DNA of 43,782 bases from Caproicibacter sp002399225 (GCA_036756705.1 DAIOKN010000018.1:1-43782); one strand, 5' to 3'. Numbered from the stretch's first letter, positions 24,468 through 32,845 are shown. Program-made: numbers and translations. The notes: a model not told the origin generated them from the letters alone.

Positions 24468-25066
24468 ATCTGCCGAACCGGCTGACCATCGCGCGAATCT
24501 GCATCGTCCCGGCCTTCCTGATCGCCATGCTGGCGCAGGATTACATCGGCCTGCATTACCTCTGGGCGTTGATTTTGTTTCTCGCCGCCTCCTACACCGA
24601 CCACCTGGATGGAAAACTCGCCAGGAAAAACGGTCAGGTAACGAACTTCGGAAAATTCATGGATCCGCTTGCGGACAAAATCCTTGTGATGTCGGCTCTG
24701 GTCTGCTTTGTCCAGTTCGGACTGGCGGATTCCTGGGTGGTGATTGTCATCCTTGCGCGGGAGTTCCTGGTGACGGGCCTGCGAATGATTGCGGCGGAAA
24801 ACGGAAGGGTCATCGCGGCGAACAAATGGGGAAAGGCAAAAACCGTCAGTCAGATCATTGCGATCTCGGCGGTACTGGCCTTTCAGTTTATTCTGGAGCT
24901 GGTCAGTCTGGGAAACTTGTCTTCCTTTACGCTCGGCGGGGCGGACGGCGCGTTTATTCTCACCTGGTTTGGAAGCTTTTTGATTTTGATTTCCGCTGTG
25001 TTTGCGGTGATTTCGGGTCTGGTGTATCTGGTGCAGAACATCGGGCTGGTCGACACTACAAAGTAA
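24464..25066 (+). CDS. pgsA: CDP-diacylglycerol-glycerol-3-phosphate 3-phosphatidyltransferase
   Basis: The 200-residue membrane protein carries the complete CDP-alcohol phosphotransferase motif from D46 to D71 (DHLDGKLAR, then G and FMDPLAD at the required spacing). It also has four to six hydrophobic helices. It makes phosphatidylglycerophosphate, the first committed step to phosphatidylglycerol. The start ATG overlaps the rimO stop (ATGA) and has GGGGGAG upstream. The linkage to recA recalls the pgsA-cinA-recA order of Bacillus, but here pgsA is last and cinA is absent. Confidence 0.95.
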   Translation: MNLPNRLTIARICIVPAFLIAMLAQDYIGLHYLWALILFLAASYTDHLDGKLARKNGQVTNFGKFMDPLADKILVMSALVCFVQFGLADSWVVIVILAREFLVTGLRMIAAENGRVIAANKWGKAKTVSQIIAISAVLAFQFILELVSLGNLSSFTLGGADGAFILTWFGSFLILISAVFAVISGLVYLVQNIGLVDTTK

Positions 25067-25114
25067 GCTTAAGCTCTGACGTTTCCGCTTTTGTTCGGGA
25101 ACGGAACGCAGGTA

Positions 25115-25175
25115 TTTACAAAATTAAGATTTTGTACTATACTGATGTAACACTGAAACCATTTCAGGCTATAAT
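25115..25175 (+). promoter_or_regulatory. Two tandem promoters of the cysE-cysS T-box operon
   Basis: Promoter 1 is TTTACA (25115-25120), a 17-base spacer and TATACT (25138-25143). Promoter 2 is GTAACA (25147-25152), 17 bases and TATAAT (25170-25175). Both would start transcription just before T-box stem I. Confidence 0.65.
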
Positions 25176-25250
25176 AAAGCAAAACAAAAAATGCAGCGAC
25201 CGGAAGAAGTACCTCCCTAAAGGCGGCAAAAGAGAGAAAGCGTCATTGGC

Positions 25251-25264
25251 TGAAAGCGCTTTCA
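25251..25264. promoter_or_regulatory. cre-like palindrome inside the T-box leader
   Basis: TGAAAGCGCTTTCA is a perfect palindrome that matches the catabolite-responsive element consensus bound by CcpA. It lies within the transcribed stem I region. It could instead be only an RNA hairpin (CTGAAA/TTTCAG with a GCGC loop). Confidence 0.4.
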
Positions 25265-25381
25265 GGCAAGCGGGGGAGCGAAATGCGTCCGTGAGCAGGC
25301 GGGGGGAATTTTTTTAAGTATCCCCGTCCGGGTGGCTCCGTTACAGGCACTTTAAGTGATAAAGCGGAGTGGAACCGCGGC

Positions 25382-25427
25382 AGAATGCCGCCTCCGTCCC
25401 CCGATCGGGGGACGGAGGCGGCATTCT
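25382..25427 (+). terminator. T-box terminator hairpin, 46-base perfect palindrome
   Basis: The arms around the central GATC (25403-25406) are perfectly complementary over 46 bases, G+C-rich in the stem. The following tract (TTCC) is poor in Ts, so termination may be slow. Bases GCGGCA just before it can pair with the terminator arm, giving the antiterminator switch. The cysE RBS starts 7 bases after it. Confidence 0.7.
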
Positions 25428-25446
25428 TTCCACAGGGAGGTTTTCT

Positions 25447-26121
25447 ATGTTTTCCAATCTAAAGGCAGAGCTTGATTCCATTATGGATCGCGACCCGGCC
25501 GCTCAGTCCAGGCTGGAGGTATTCTTTCTTTACTCCGGTTTTCGGGCGGTCCGATCCTATCGCACTGCCCACTGGTTTTACCAGCACAACCACAAATTCA
25601 TGGCACGTTATCTTTCGCAGCGGACGCGGCATAAAACGGGCATTGAAATCCATCCGGGAGCGAAAATCGGCAAAGGACTTTTTATTGACCACGGCATGGG
25701 GGTTGTCATCGGTGAGACGGCAGAGATTGGCGATTACTGTACTTTATACCAGGGCGTGACGCTCGGCGCGACCGGCAAGGATCAGGGCAAGCGCCACCCG
25801 ACCCTTGGGAACCATGTGTTTGTCGGTTCCGGGGCGAAGATCCTCGGCCCGTTCCGCGTCGGCGACAACGCGCACGTCGGGGCCGGCGCAGTCGTTCTGA
25901 AAGAAGTCCCGGACAATGCGACGGTAGTCGGCGTGCCGGCCCGCGTGGTCCGCATCGCCGGCCGCCGGCCGGCAAATGTAGAACCGGCCCACACCGGGGA
26001 AAGGACGTCCCAGCAGATCGGCTATGTCGGCGTTCAGCTGCGCAGGATTCAGGAACAACTGGATCGGCTGACGGAAGCCGTTTTAAATCCGGGGGAAAGA
26101 CAAGTGGCCAAAAGCTCATAA
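25447..26121 (+). CDS. cysE: Serine O-acetyltransferase
   Basis: The 224-residue protein has the short N-terminal helical domain and the left-handed beta-helix of hexapeptide repeats (HPGAKIGKGLFIDHGMGVVIGETAEIG, then VFVGSGAKILGPFRVGDNAHVGAGAVV). Catalytic His residues lie in IDHGMG and around GKRHPTLG. It makes O-acetylserine from serine and acetyl-CoA, the first step of cysteine synthesis. The C-terminal 40 residues form an extra helical tail. AGGGAGG lies just upstream of the ATG. It is controlled by the T-box leader and is followed by cysS after 15 bases. Confidence 0.95.
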   Translation: MFSNLKAELDSIMDRDPAAQSRLEVFFLYSGFRAVRSYRTAHWFYQHNHKFMARYLSQRTRHKTGIEIHPGAKIGKGLFIDHGMGVVIGETAEIGDYCTLYQGVTLGATGKDQGKRHPTLGNHVFVGSGAKILGPFRVGDNAHVGAGAVVLKEVPDNATVVGVPARVVRIAGRRPANVEPAHTGERTSQQIGYVGVQLRRIQEQLDRLTEAVLNPGERQVAKSS

Positions 26122-26136
26122 AGGAGGAAATGGAAC

Positions 26137-27567
26137 ATGAGAATCTACAACACGCTGACAAGGCAGAAAGAGGAGTTCATTCCCATCACGCCAGGCGAAG
26201 CGAAAATTTACGCCTGCGGTCCGACGGTGTACAATTTTATCCACATCGGGAATGCAAGGCCGATCTGCGTGTTCGATGTTCTCCGCCGGTATCTGGAGTA
26301 CCGGGGGATGAAGGTGACGTTTGTGCAGAATTTCACCGACATTGACGATAAGATTATCCGCAGGGCAAACGAAGAAAAAACCGATTACCTCACGGTATCT
26401 CAGCGGTATATCGAGGAATACAAGACGGATGCGGCCGGCCTGAATGTGCGCCCGGCCACGGTTCATCCGCTTGCGACGGAGAACATTGATGAGATCATTT
26501 CCATGGTTTCCACTCTGGTGGAAAAAGGGTATGCCTACCCGGCGAAAAACGGAGATGTGTACTTCCGTACGCTGAAAGACAAAGAGTATGGCAAGTTGTC
26601 CCACCAGCCGCTGGACGATCTTCAGTCCGGCGCGCGCATCGCCGTCGGCGAACTCAAAGAAGATCCGCTGGATTTTGCTCTCTGGAAAGGGTCGAAGCCC
26701 GGCGAGCCGAGCTGGGTCTCCCCGTGGGGAAACGGAAGGCCTGGCTGGCACATCGAATGTTCCGCCATGGCGCGTCGCTACCTCGGCACCACCATTGACA
26801 TCCACTGCGGTGGCCAGGATCTGATCTTCCCACACCACGAAAACGAAATCGCGCAGAGCGAATGCTGCAACGGCGTGCCGTTTGCCCATTACTGGATGCA
26901 CAACGGCTACATCAATATCGACAACAAGAAAATGTCGAAATCCCTCGGCAATTTCTTCACCGTCCGCGACGTCGCCGAAAAATATGGGTATGAACCGATT
27001 CGCTACCTGATGATTTCCTCGCATTACCGCTCTCCCATCAACTACAGCACCGAGATCGTCGAGCAGTGCAAATCTGCTCTGGAGCGTCTTTACAACTGCC
27101 GCGGCAACCTGGAGTTTTTGCTTCAACACGCTCCCAGCGGCCCGAAAGAGGGCGAGCGCGAACTGCGCAGGCTGTTCGAATCCCGGCAGGATCGTTTCAT
27201 AGAAGCGATGGAGGACGACCTGAACACGGCGGATGCGCTTTCCGCCCTGTTCGACTTGGCGAAGGATATCAACACGAACCTGACGGCGGAGAAAAATCCT
27301 TCCAGGGAGATCTGCCTCTTTGCGCTGGATCTGTTTAGCGATCTCGCAAATGTGCTGGGCCTTCTGTATAAAAAACCGGAGTCCGGCAGTGAAGATGATG
27401 AAGAAATCGAACGCCTGATTGCAGAACGGACCAGTGCCCGCACCGCGAAAGACTGGGCGACGGCAGACCGCCTCCGCGACGAGCTCAAGGCCCGCCATGT
27501 GGTGCTGGAGGACACACCGCAGGGCGTCAAATGGAAATTCGACCCGTCCGCTGCCAACAAAGCCTGA
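26137..27567 (+). CDS. cysS: Cysteinyl-tRNA synthetase
   Basis: The 476-residue class I synthetase has its HIGH-type motif as HIGN (36-39) in FIHIGNARP and KMSKS at 265-269. Zinc ligands include C28, the Cys and His residues in IECSAMA and DIHCGGQDL, and the HHENE segment. The helical anticodon-binding domain is complete. AAGGAGG precedes the ATG. Pairing with cysE behind a cysteine T-box ties cysteine synthesis to its use. Confidence 0.97.
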   Translation: MRIYNTLTRQKEEFIPITPGEAKIYACGPTVYNFIHIGNARPICVFDVLRRYLEYRGMKVTFVQNFTDIDDKIIRRANEEKTDYLTVSQRYIEEYKTDAAGLNVRPATVHPLATENIDEIISMVSTLVEKGYAYPAKNGDVYFRTLKDKEYGKLSHQPLDDLQSGARIAVGELKEDPLDFALWKGSKPGEPSWVSPWGNGRPGWHIECSAMARRYLGTTIDIHCGGQDLIFPHHENEIAQSECCNGVPFAHYWMHNGYINIDNKKMSKSLGNFFTVRDVAEKYGYEPIRYLMISSHYRSPINYSTEIVEQCKSALERLYNCRGNLEFLLQHAPSGPKEGERELRRLFESRQDRFIEAMEDDLNTADALSALFDLAKDINTNLTAEKNPSREICLFALDLFSDLANVLGLLYKKPESGSEDDEEIERLIAERTSARTAKDWATADRLRDELKARHVVLEDTPQGVKWKFDPSAANKA

Positions 27568-27738
27568 GGGAGGCTTTAGCTGCGGCATGGGCTTCAAAGC
27601 CCGGGCGTTGCTTCGGGCGCCCGCCTAAAGAACGAGCCCTTCCCTTAAGATGCCGTTCCTTTTTCTTCCGCTTTTCTTTTTTAAAGAAAAAGCGGGCAGA
27701 AGCACCTCCGCCGGCATAGACTGCCGTTGGGGGTGCTT
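27567..27738 (+). promoter_or_regulatory. Structured leader of the Nramp-like gene with sequestered RBS
   Basis: This 170-base noncoding stretch has several pairings. A closing helix AGGGA-GGCTT (27567-27576) pairs with GAGCC/TCCCT (27634-27638 and 27641-27645). Two internal hairpins lie at 27589-27602 and 27603-27622. CGGCAT (27583-27588) can pair with ATGCCG (27650-27655) outside the closing helix, a pseudoknot. A further hairpin lies at 27668-27695. The last hairpin (27700-27709 with 27729-27738) buries the GGGGG of the RBS. This looks like a translational riboswitch or protein-bound leader, but I cannot match it to a known class. Confidence 0.5.
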
Positions 27739-27740
27739 TC

Positions 27741-28961
27741 ATGTCTGGAAAAAAACGCGGTCCTTTTTTTCTGCTCTTTTTCCTTGGGCCCGGCATGCTG
27801 GCTGCCATGGCCGACAACGACGCGGGGGGCATCCTTTCCTATGCACTGACGGGGACAAAATTCGGGCCGGCCGTGTTTGTTCCGCTGACGCTCTGCCTAA
27901 TGCCGGTGACCTATGCGGTTCAGGAGATGGCGATGCGACTCGGCATTGTGGCGCACTCCGGGTTCACACGTTTGCTGCGCGAGCGGTACGGGCGCGGCTG
28001 GATGGCCTGTCAGGTGGCCGCGCTGATGATTGAAAACCTTCTGACGCTTCTGACGGAGTTTGTCGGCATGTCCGCGGGCCTGGGACTGATCGGCCTGCCG
28101 CGCGCGCCGGCGGTGCTGCTCAGCGCCGCGCTAATCTTCTCCATTGCCCTGTTCGGCGGGTACCGCCGGAAGGAAAAGCTGGGCCTTTTCATCGGGATGC
28201 TGAACCTTGCGTTTCTGTTTCTGGCTTTTGCGGCCAGACCCGGCGTCGGCGCCGGGGAAAGCCTGCGTCTTTCCGCGGGCGGCGATTTCCGGTGGTATGC
28301 GGCGGCGCTGGTCGGCAATGCAGTCGCCCCCTGGATGATCTTTTACCAGAATTCCGCCTATGCGGACCGGGGTGCCCGGTCCCAGCGGATTCGAGACGGC
28401 AGAAAAGACGTCTTTGCCGGCTGTGTCTGCCAGGTTGCCGTCGCGGCATCGCTGATTATCGTTGGTTCCTCCGTTTTCGGAATGGTGCCAAACCTGGAAG
28501 CCGCCGGTCCCGCCGAACTGGTGAAAGCGCTTTCCGCGCGTATCGGTCCCGCCGCCGGCGTGCTGTTCGCACTTGGTCTGTTCAATTCCGGCTTTCTTGC
28601 AGCTATTACCGTTTCGCTTTCTTCCTCGTTCAGCATCGCGGAAGCATTTGGCTGGTCTGACAGCCTGAACGACAGTTTCTGGGGCGCCCCGGGGTTCTAT
28701 GCGGTGTACGGAGTCAGCGTGCTGCTTGCCGCCGCCGCGGTGCTGCTTCCGGGACTGCCGCTCAACTCTGCCGCCGTGTTTGTGCAGGTGGCGGGCGGCG
28801 TTTTGATGACGCCGGTGTTGATCTTTCTGACCCTTCTGACCTCCAGCCGGCAGGTCATGGGGGAGTATGCGAATACGGGCGGGCAGAAAAGACGCGCTTG
28901 GTTCTGCGTTGCCATCCTCACGGCGGTCTGCGTCTTTACATTTGTGCGCGCGGCGTTATAA
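27741..28961 (+). CDS. Nramp-related divalent metal transporter
   Basis: The 406-residue protein has about eleven hydrophobic helices and the Nramp start FLGPGMLAAMADNDAGG. The TM1 metal motif, DPGN in manganese/iron Nramps, reads DNDAGG (25-30). The TM6 motif, normally with a Met-Pro-His, reads APWMIFYQ (196-203). Both changes recall the Nramp-related magnesium transporters described in Clostridia, so Mg2+ import is more likely than Mn2+. That is inference from motifs. It has a structured leader that hides its RBS, suggesting post-transcriptional control. Confidence 0.88.
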   Translation: MSGKKRGPFFLLFFLGPGMLAAMADNDAGGILSYALTGTKFGPAVFVPLTLCLMPVTYAVQEMAMRLGIVAHSGFTRLLRERYGRGWMACQVAALMIENLLTLLTEFVGMSAGLGLIGLPRAPAVLLSAALIFSIALFGGYRRKEKLGLFIGMLNLAFLFLAFAARPGVGAGESLRLSAGGDFRWYAAALVGNAVAPWMIFYQNSAYADRGARSQRIRDGRKDVFAGCVCQVAVAASLIIVGSSVFGMVPNLEAAGPAELVKALSARIGPAAGVLFALGLFNSGFLAAITVSLSSSFSIAEAFGWSDSLNDSFWGAPGFYAVYGVSVLLAAAAVLLPGLPLNSAAVFVQVAGGVLMTPVLIFLTLLTSSRQVMGEYANTGGQKRRAWFCVAILTAVCVFTFVRAAL

Positions 28962-28962
28962 T
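28935..28962 (+). promoter_or_regulatory. Promoter of the ybaK-like gene inside the Nramp gene end
   Basis: TTTACA (28935-28940), a 16-base spacer and TATAAT (28957-28962), overlapping the Nramp stop codon. Confidence 0.6.
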
Positions 28963-28999
28963 AAGGGGAAAAAGGAACGAATAAAGGAGATCTTTCAGG

Positions 29000-29482
29000 A
29001 TGGCAAAAGAAAACAAAACGAACGTGATGCGGATTCTGGAAGCGGCAAAGCTCGTTTACAGACCGTATTACTATGAAAATAAAAATGGAAAAATCGACGG
29101 CGTTTCCGTTGCGGCAAAACTGGGGCAAGACGTGAACCGGGTCTTCAAAACCCTTGTGACCCGCGGGACTTCCGGCGGATTCTTTGTCTTTGTCGTTCCG
29201 GTCGCGGAAGAGCTTGACCTGAAGGCGGCAGCCCGAAGCGTTGGGGAAAAAGCCGTCGCCATGCTTCATGTGTCCGAGATCAACAAGGTCACCGGCTATA
29301 TCCGCGGCGGATGCTCGCCGGTAGGCATGAAAAAGCAGTATGTCACCGTGCTGGATTCAAGCTGTGAAAAACAGGAAACCATGATTGTCAGCGGAGGGAA
29401 GATCGGGACTCAGGTGGAACTGGCTCCGGCGGATCTTGTCCGCCTGATCGGCGCAAAGACCGCTCCGATTGCCGTTCGGTGA
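29000..29482 (+). CDS. ybaK: Cys-tRNA(Pro)/Cys-tRNA(Cys) deacylase YbaK-like
   Basis: The 160-residue protein is a single YbaK/EbsC domain with the catalytic Lys50 in RVFKTLV, the SxGEK segment near the middle and the GCSPVGMKK motif. It hydrolyses cysteine mischarged onto tRNA-Pro. AAGGAG lies about ten bases upstream of the ATG. A promoter lies inside the end of the preceding Nramp gene. It converges on the next gene with only 14 bases between the stops. Confidence 0.92.
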   Translation: MAKENKTNVMRILEAAKLVYRPYYYENKNGKIDGVSVAAKLGQDVNRVFKTLVTRGTSGGFFVFVVPVAEELDLKAAARSVGEKAVAMLHVSEINKVTGYIRGGCSPVGMKKQYVTVLDSSCEKQETMIVSGGKIGTQVELAPADLVRLIGAKTAPIAVR

Positions 29483-29496
29483 CGCGGTGTGCCGGT

Positions 29497-30306
29497 TTAT
29501 TTGCGGCGGATCAGCCTGCTGTAATTTTGCAGCCGATCGCGGATGCGCAGCAGCGCCTCATTGCTGATTTTCACACTGTGCATGGTTGGGAAAGCGCGGA
29601 TAATTCGGCGCTGAAACAGATGAAAGTCGGATTCCAGCTTTTCTTTCCGTGCATAGAGCACGCGCAGCCGCTCCTTGGTGCCGTCGTCCAGGCGCGCGGC
29701 GATGGTTTCCTGCAAGACCTCCCGCGTTTCCACACGCGCCGTATGTGCCCGCTCCTTGATTTCGTCCAAAACCTGCTGCAGCTCGCCGAGCTTTCCGTTC
29801 AGGCGGGCGGCCGCCCAGGCGGAGAGCACGGTGTCTGTCAGAAGGTAAAGAGCCAGCCCGCCCGAAAGGTACGGAAGAGCCTCTTTCGGAATCCGCTCCA
29901 GAGTCCCGAGCAGGAAGGGCTGGAGGAAAAACACGGTGACGACGCTCATTCCCCCGAACAGCAGGGAATTTTTCAGACAGACCCGCCCCTGAAGGTGAAA
30001 CCGGTGATCCGAATAGTCCCAGTATTTTGTGTGAAACAGCTTTTCCAGCAGAAAACCCGTTCCGTACTCCACAAGGCTGGTGAGAAGAGCGCCGGCGAAA
30101 AAGACCAGGGACACCCTGTTTGCCGCCGGCGACAGGGCTTCTACAACGAGCACGGCTCCGGCCCCGTAAATCGGGCAGAACGGCCCGGCCAGAAAACCGC
30201 GGTTAATCGGTTTCCCGGCGGGGATGGAACAATAGGCGCTTTCGCACGCCCAGCCGAGAAAGCTGTAAAGCATAAACAGAAGAAACAGAATCCGGAGATC
30301 GCTCAT
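29497..30306 (-). CDS. CmpB-like membrane protein (putative ABC-transporter type IV family)
   Basis: The 269-residue protein has about five hydrophobic helices in its first 165 residues, with the CmpB-type motif FLGWACESAYCSI and PFCPIYGAGAVLV near the N-terminus. A charged helical C-terminus with coiled-coil character follows (KLGELQQVLDEIKERAH onward). The family is annotated as a putative transporter permease, but no ATPase is adjacent and transport has not been shown. The start has AAGGA upstream. Its stop is 14 bases from the convergent ybaK stop. Confidence 0.85.
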   Translation of the reverse strand: MSDLRILFLLFMLYSFLGWACESAYCSIPAGKPINRGFLAGPFCPIYGAGAVLVVEALSPAANRVSLVFFAGALLTSLVEYGTGFLLEKLFHTKYWDYSDHRFHLQGRVCLKNSLLFGGMSVVTVFFLQPFLLGTLERIPKEALPYLSGGLALYLLTDTVLSAWAAARLNGKLGELQQVLDEIKERAHTARVETREVLQETIAARLDDGTKERLRVLYARKEKLESDFHLFQRRIIRAFPTMHSVKISNEALLRIRDRLQNYSRLIRRK

Positions 30307-30341
30307 TGCATTTTTTCCTTTACCTTTAAAGTTTCTGTCTC

Positions 30342-30370
30342 AGTTTAACGATTTAGGCATTCTTTGTCAA
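30342..30370 (-). promoter_or_regulatory. Promoter of the CmpB-like gene
   Basis: On the minus strand a perfect TTGACA (30365-30370), a 17-base spacer and TAAACT (30342-30347). The -35 overlaps the stop codon of the SpoVB-like gene. Confidence 0.75.
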
Positions 30371-31758
30371 ATAAAAAAAGCAACGGCTTTTTTTAGAAGT
30401 GCCAGAACATAATACAGCAATGCACCGGAAACCGCGGGGAAGATGATCCATCCCAGAATATCCACGTTCAGCCGGGTCACTTTCAGCAGGCGGCTGATGC
30501 TGAGGGAGGCGTTGTAGATTTCGCTGAAGAACAGGATGACAAGGTAGGCCCGGATGCCGTAAACGGGAATCAGGAGCGTGATCAGCGCGACGCGCATCGC
30601 AGAATCGCTGAAATTATATTTGAGGGAATACATCTGCTGATCCAGCCCTTTTAGCATGTTGTCCACCATGTTGTCAAGGTACATCAGCGGCGCGATCGGT
30701 GCCATAATGCGCAGAATGTTGCCAGCCTGCGCATTGCCGAAAAAGACGGTTCCAATCTCATCCGCAGACACAATCAGGACTGCGCTGGACAGAAAGCCGA
30801 ACATCAGCGTGGCGCGGAACGCATGTTCCGCGGAATCCTGCACGGTGCCGTTCCGGCCCTGCACCGCCGCTTCCGCAATTTCCGGGATCAGCAGCGTGGC
30901 AACCGAGGTAACAAGCGACATCGGGAAAAAGATGACCGGCATCACCATGCCCTGCATCACGCCGTACTGCGCCAGCGCGGCGGCCCCCCCCGCCCCGTAC
31001 TTCCGCAGCCCGGCCGGAATCAACAGGTTTTCCGCACTGAACAGTGCGCTGCGCAGAAAAGATCCGGTCAGCATCGGCCCCGCAATGTGCAGAATGTCGT
31101 GCAGCACATGCCCGGTTCCGCCGTCTTCCGCAAAGCCGCGCCTGCGCACGGCAAAATGAAACGCCGCGACCACGTAGGCGCACGCCGCGACCTCGCCGAG
31201 CGAGGAACCGGCCATCAGCGCGTTCAGCGGCGGCAGCGGCGGCAGCGGCGTGTCGGTCAGCAGCAGATAGGAGATCCCGATGGTTGCGAGCTGTTCCCAG
31301 AATTCGCCGACCATGGGAACGACGATGCTGCGATTCGCAAAAAAATATCCCTTGAGGCAGGCACAGACCGCGATGAACGGCAGGCCGGGCGCAAGAAGCC
31401 GCAGCGGAGCGGCCGCCGCCGGGGTGCCGATCAGGCGGTCTGCCGCAAAGTCCGAGACGGCAAGCAGGGCGGCGCCTGCCGCAAAGCTCATGGCCAGGGC
31501 AAAAGCCAGGCAGCCCCGAAGGCACCGCCGGGAGCCTTTTCCTTCCGCCACCATCCGTGTGACCGCCAGCCCAATGCCGGAGGTGCAGGCCGTGATGCCG
31601 AGGGAAAAGATGGAAAAAATCAGCTGATAAATCCCGACTCCGCTTGCGCCGATCCAGGAGCAGATGCAGGTCCGGAACCACAGCCCGGAAAACCGCAGGG
31701 CGACGGAACCCAGAGTCATCAGGACCGCATTCCGGAGAAACGCGCGTTTTCGATCCAT
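30367..31758 (-). CDS. SpoVB-like polysaccharide/lipid flippase (MOP superfamily)
   Basis: The 463-residue protein has 12 to 14 hydrophobic helices and the MOP/MATE layout, with RNAVLMTLGSVALRFSGL at the N-terminus and LKGYFFANRSIVVPM in the middle. This matches the SpoVB/YkvU branch, which exports lipid-linked precursors during spore cortex formation. Specificity cannot be told from sequence. The RBS is GGGTGG. It is divergent from prmA and is followed by the CmpB-like gene, whose promoter overlaps its stop. Confidence 0.85.
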   Translation of the reverse strand: MDRKRAFLRNAVLMTLGSVALRFSGLWFRTCICSWIGASGVGIYQLIFSIFSLGITACTSGIGLAVTRMVAEGKGSRRCLRGCLAFALAMSFAAGAALLAVSDFAADRLIGTPAAAAPLRLLAPGLPFIAVCACLKGYFFANRSIVVPMVGEFWEQLATIGISYLLLTDTPLPPLPPLNALMAGSSLGEVAACAYVVAAFHFAVRRRGFAEDGGTGHVLHDILHIAGPMLTGSFLRSALFSAENLLIPAGLRKYGAGGAAALAQYGVMQGMVMPVIFFPMSLVTSVATLLIPEIAEAAVQGRNGTVQDSAEHAFRATLMFGFLSSAVLIVSADEIGTVFFGNAQAGNILRIMAPIAPLMYLDNMVDNMLKGLDQQMYSLKYNFSDSAMRVALITLLIPVYGIRAYLVILFFSEIYNASLSISRLLKVTRLNVDILGWIIFPAVSGALLYYVLALLKKAVAFFI

Positions 31759-31882
31759 TTAAGTTAAGCCCACCCTTTTGTCTTATACTCAAATGTATTC
31801 GCGCGGCGGGCAAAATAAATCTGTATTTTTCCGGCGCATTCCATTATAATAAAAAGGAATCTTGAAAAAACGGAGGCATTGG

Positions 31883-32809
31883 ATGGACTGGACGGAAGTG
31901 AAAATCACAGTCCCCGCGGACCAGGTGGACACGGCGGGAGACATCGCACAGATGACGGTGCCGTACGGCATTTATATCGAAGATTATTCGCATCTGCGGG
32001 AAGAAGTCGAAGAGATTGCGCATATGGACCTGATCGACGAAGAACTGCTGAAAAAAGACCGCTCGAAAGCGGTCGTGCACGTTTATATCTCCCCGGAGGA
32101 CAACCCCGCCGAAGCGATCGCGTTTTTAAAAGAACGGTATGCGGCGGCCGGCATCCGGTATGAAATTGAAACGTTCCCCTGCGCGCAGGAGGACTGGATC
32201 AACAACTGGAAGAAGTACTTTCATCCGATTCCGGTCGGCAAAAAGCTTTTGATCCGCCCGGACTGGGAAAAGACCGTAAACCCGGAGGGCCGCGTGGTGC
32301 TGGATCTGGAGCCTGGCATCGCGTTCGGCACCGGCACGCATGAGACCACGCGCCTTTGCATGGAGTTTCTGGAAGAATTCGTACGACCCGGCTGCTCCAT
32401 GCTCGACGTCGGGTGCGGTAGCGGAATCCTTTCGGTCGCTGGGCTGCTGCTCGGCGCAAAGCGCGCAGTCGGAGTAGATATCGACCCGCTTGCGGTCAAG
32501 ACCGCCGTGCAGAACGCGGAGCGCAACCGGGTCGGGGATCGCTTTACCGGCATCTGCGGCAGCCTGACCGAGCAGGTGTCAGGGACCTTTGAGGTCCTTA
32601 CGGCGAACATCGTCGCCGATGTGATCCTCGAACTTTTGAAAGACGTCGGGAATTTTATGACCCCGGGCGCTGTCCTGATTCTGAGCGGCATCATCGACGA
32701 GCGGGAGCAGGATGTGCAAAACGGCTTGAAAAAGTCTTTCGCGGTTGTTGGCCGCAAAGAAGAAAAGGGCTGGGTGGCCCTCGCGGTCAGACAAAAGAGA
32801 GAGGCCTGA
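31883..32809 (+). CDS. prmA: Ribosomal protein L11 methyltransferase
   Basis: The 308-residue protein has the PrmA N-terminal domain (MDWTEVKITVPADQVD onward). The SAM-binding methyltransferase domain carries GTGTHETT, LDVGCGSGILSVAG and VGVDIDPLAV, with TANIVADVI as the catalytic region. It trimethylates amino groups of L11. The frame is open upstream, but GGAGG six bases before the ATG at 31883 fixes the start. A TATAAT at 31845-31850 with a weak -35 lies upstream. The gene is closed by a bidirectional terminator. Confidence 0.95.
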   Translation: MDWTEVKITVPADQVDTAGDIAQMTVPYGIYIEDYSHLREEVEEIAHMDLIDEELLKKDRSKAVVHVYISPEDNPAEAIAFLKERYAAAGIRYEIETFPCAQEDWINNWKKYFHPIPVGKKLLIRPDWEKTVNPEGRVVLDLEPGIAFGTGTHETTRLCMEFLEEFVRPGCSMLDVGCGSGILSVAGLLLGAKRAVGVDIDPLAVKTAVQNAERNRVGDRFTGICGSLTEQVSGTFEVLTANIVADVILELLKDVGNFMTPGAVLILSGIIDEREQDVQNGLKKSFAVVGRKEEKGWVALAVRQKREA

Positions 32810-32845
32810 CCGCTCCGCTGGCCGGCTTCAGTCCTGCGTCATGAA

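Larger units (their letters stand above)
25190..25430 (+). ncRNA. T-box leader, cysteine specifier, upstream of cysE-cysS
   Basis: The T-box sequence GTGGAACCGCG lies at 25369-25379, with GCGG/CCGC arms forming the antiterminator around the UGGA bulge. Stem I begins near GCGACCGGAAGAAGTA and contains AGAGAG, and AAATGCG at 25281-25287 offers UGC (25284-25286) as a cysteine specifier. CTCCG/CGGAG closes a further stem before the antiterminator. A very strong hairpin (25382-25427) follows. The leader should bind uncharged tRNA-Cys and allow expression of cysteine synthesis and charging genes. The specifier fits both downstream genes. The exact stem I fold is not worked out here. Confidence 0.9.
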
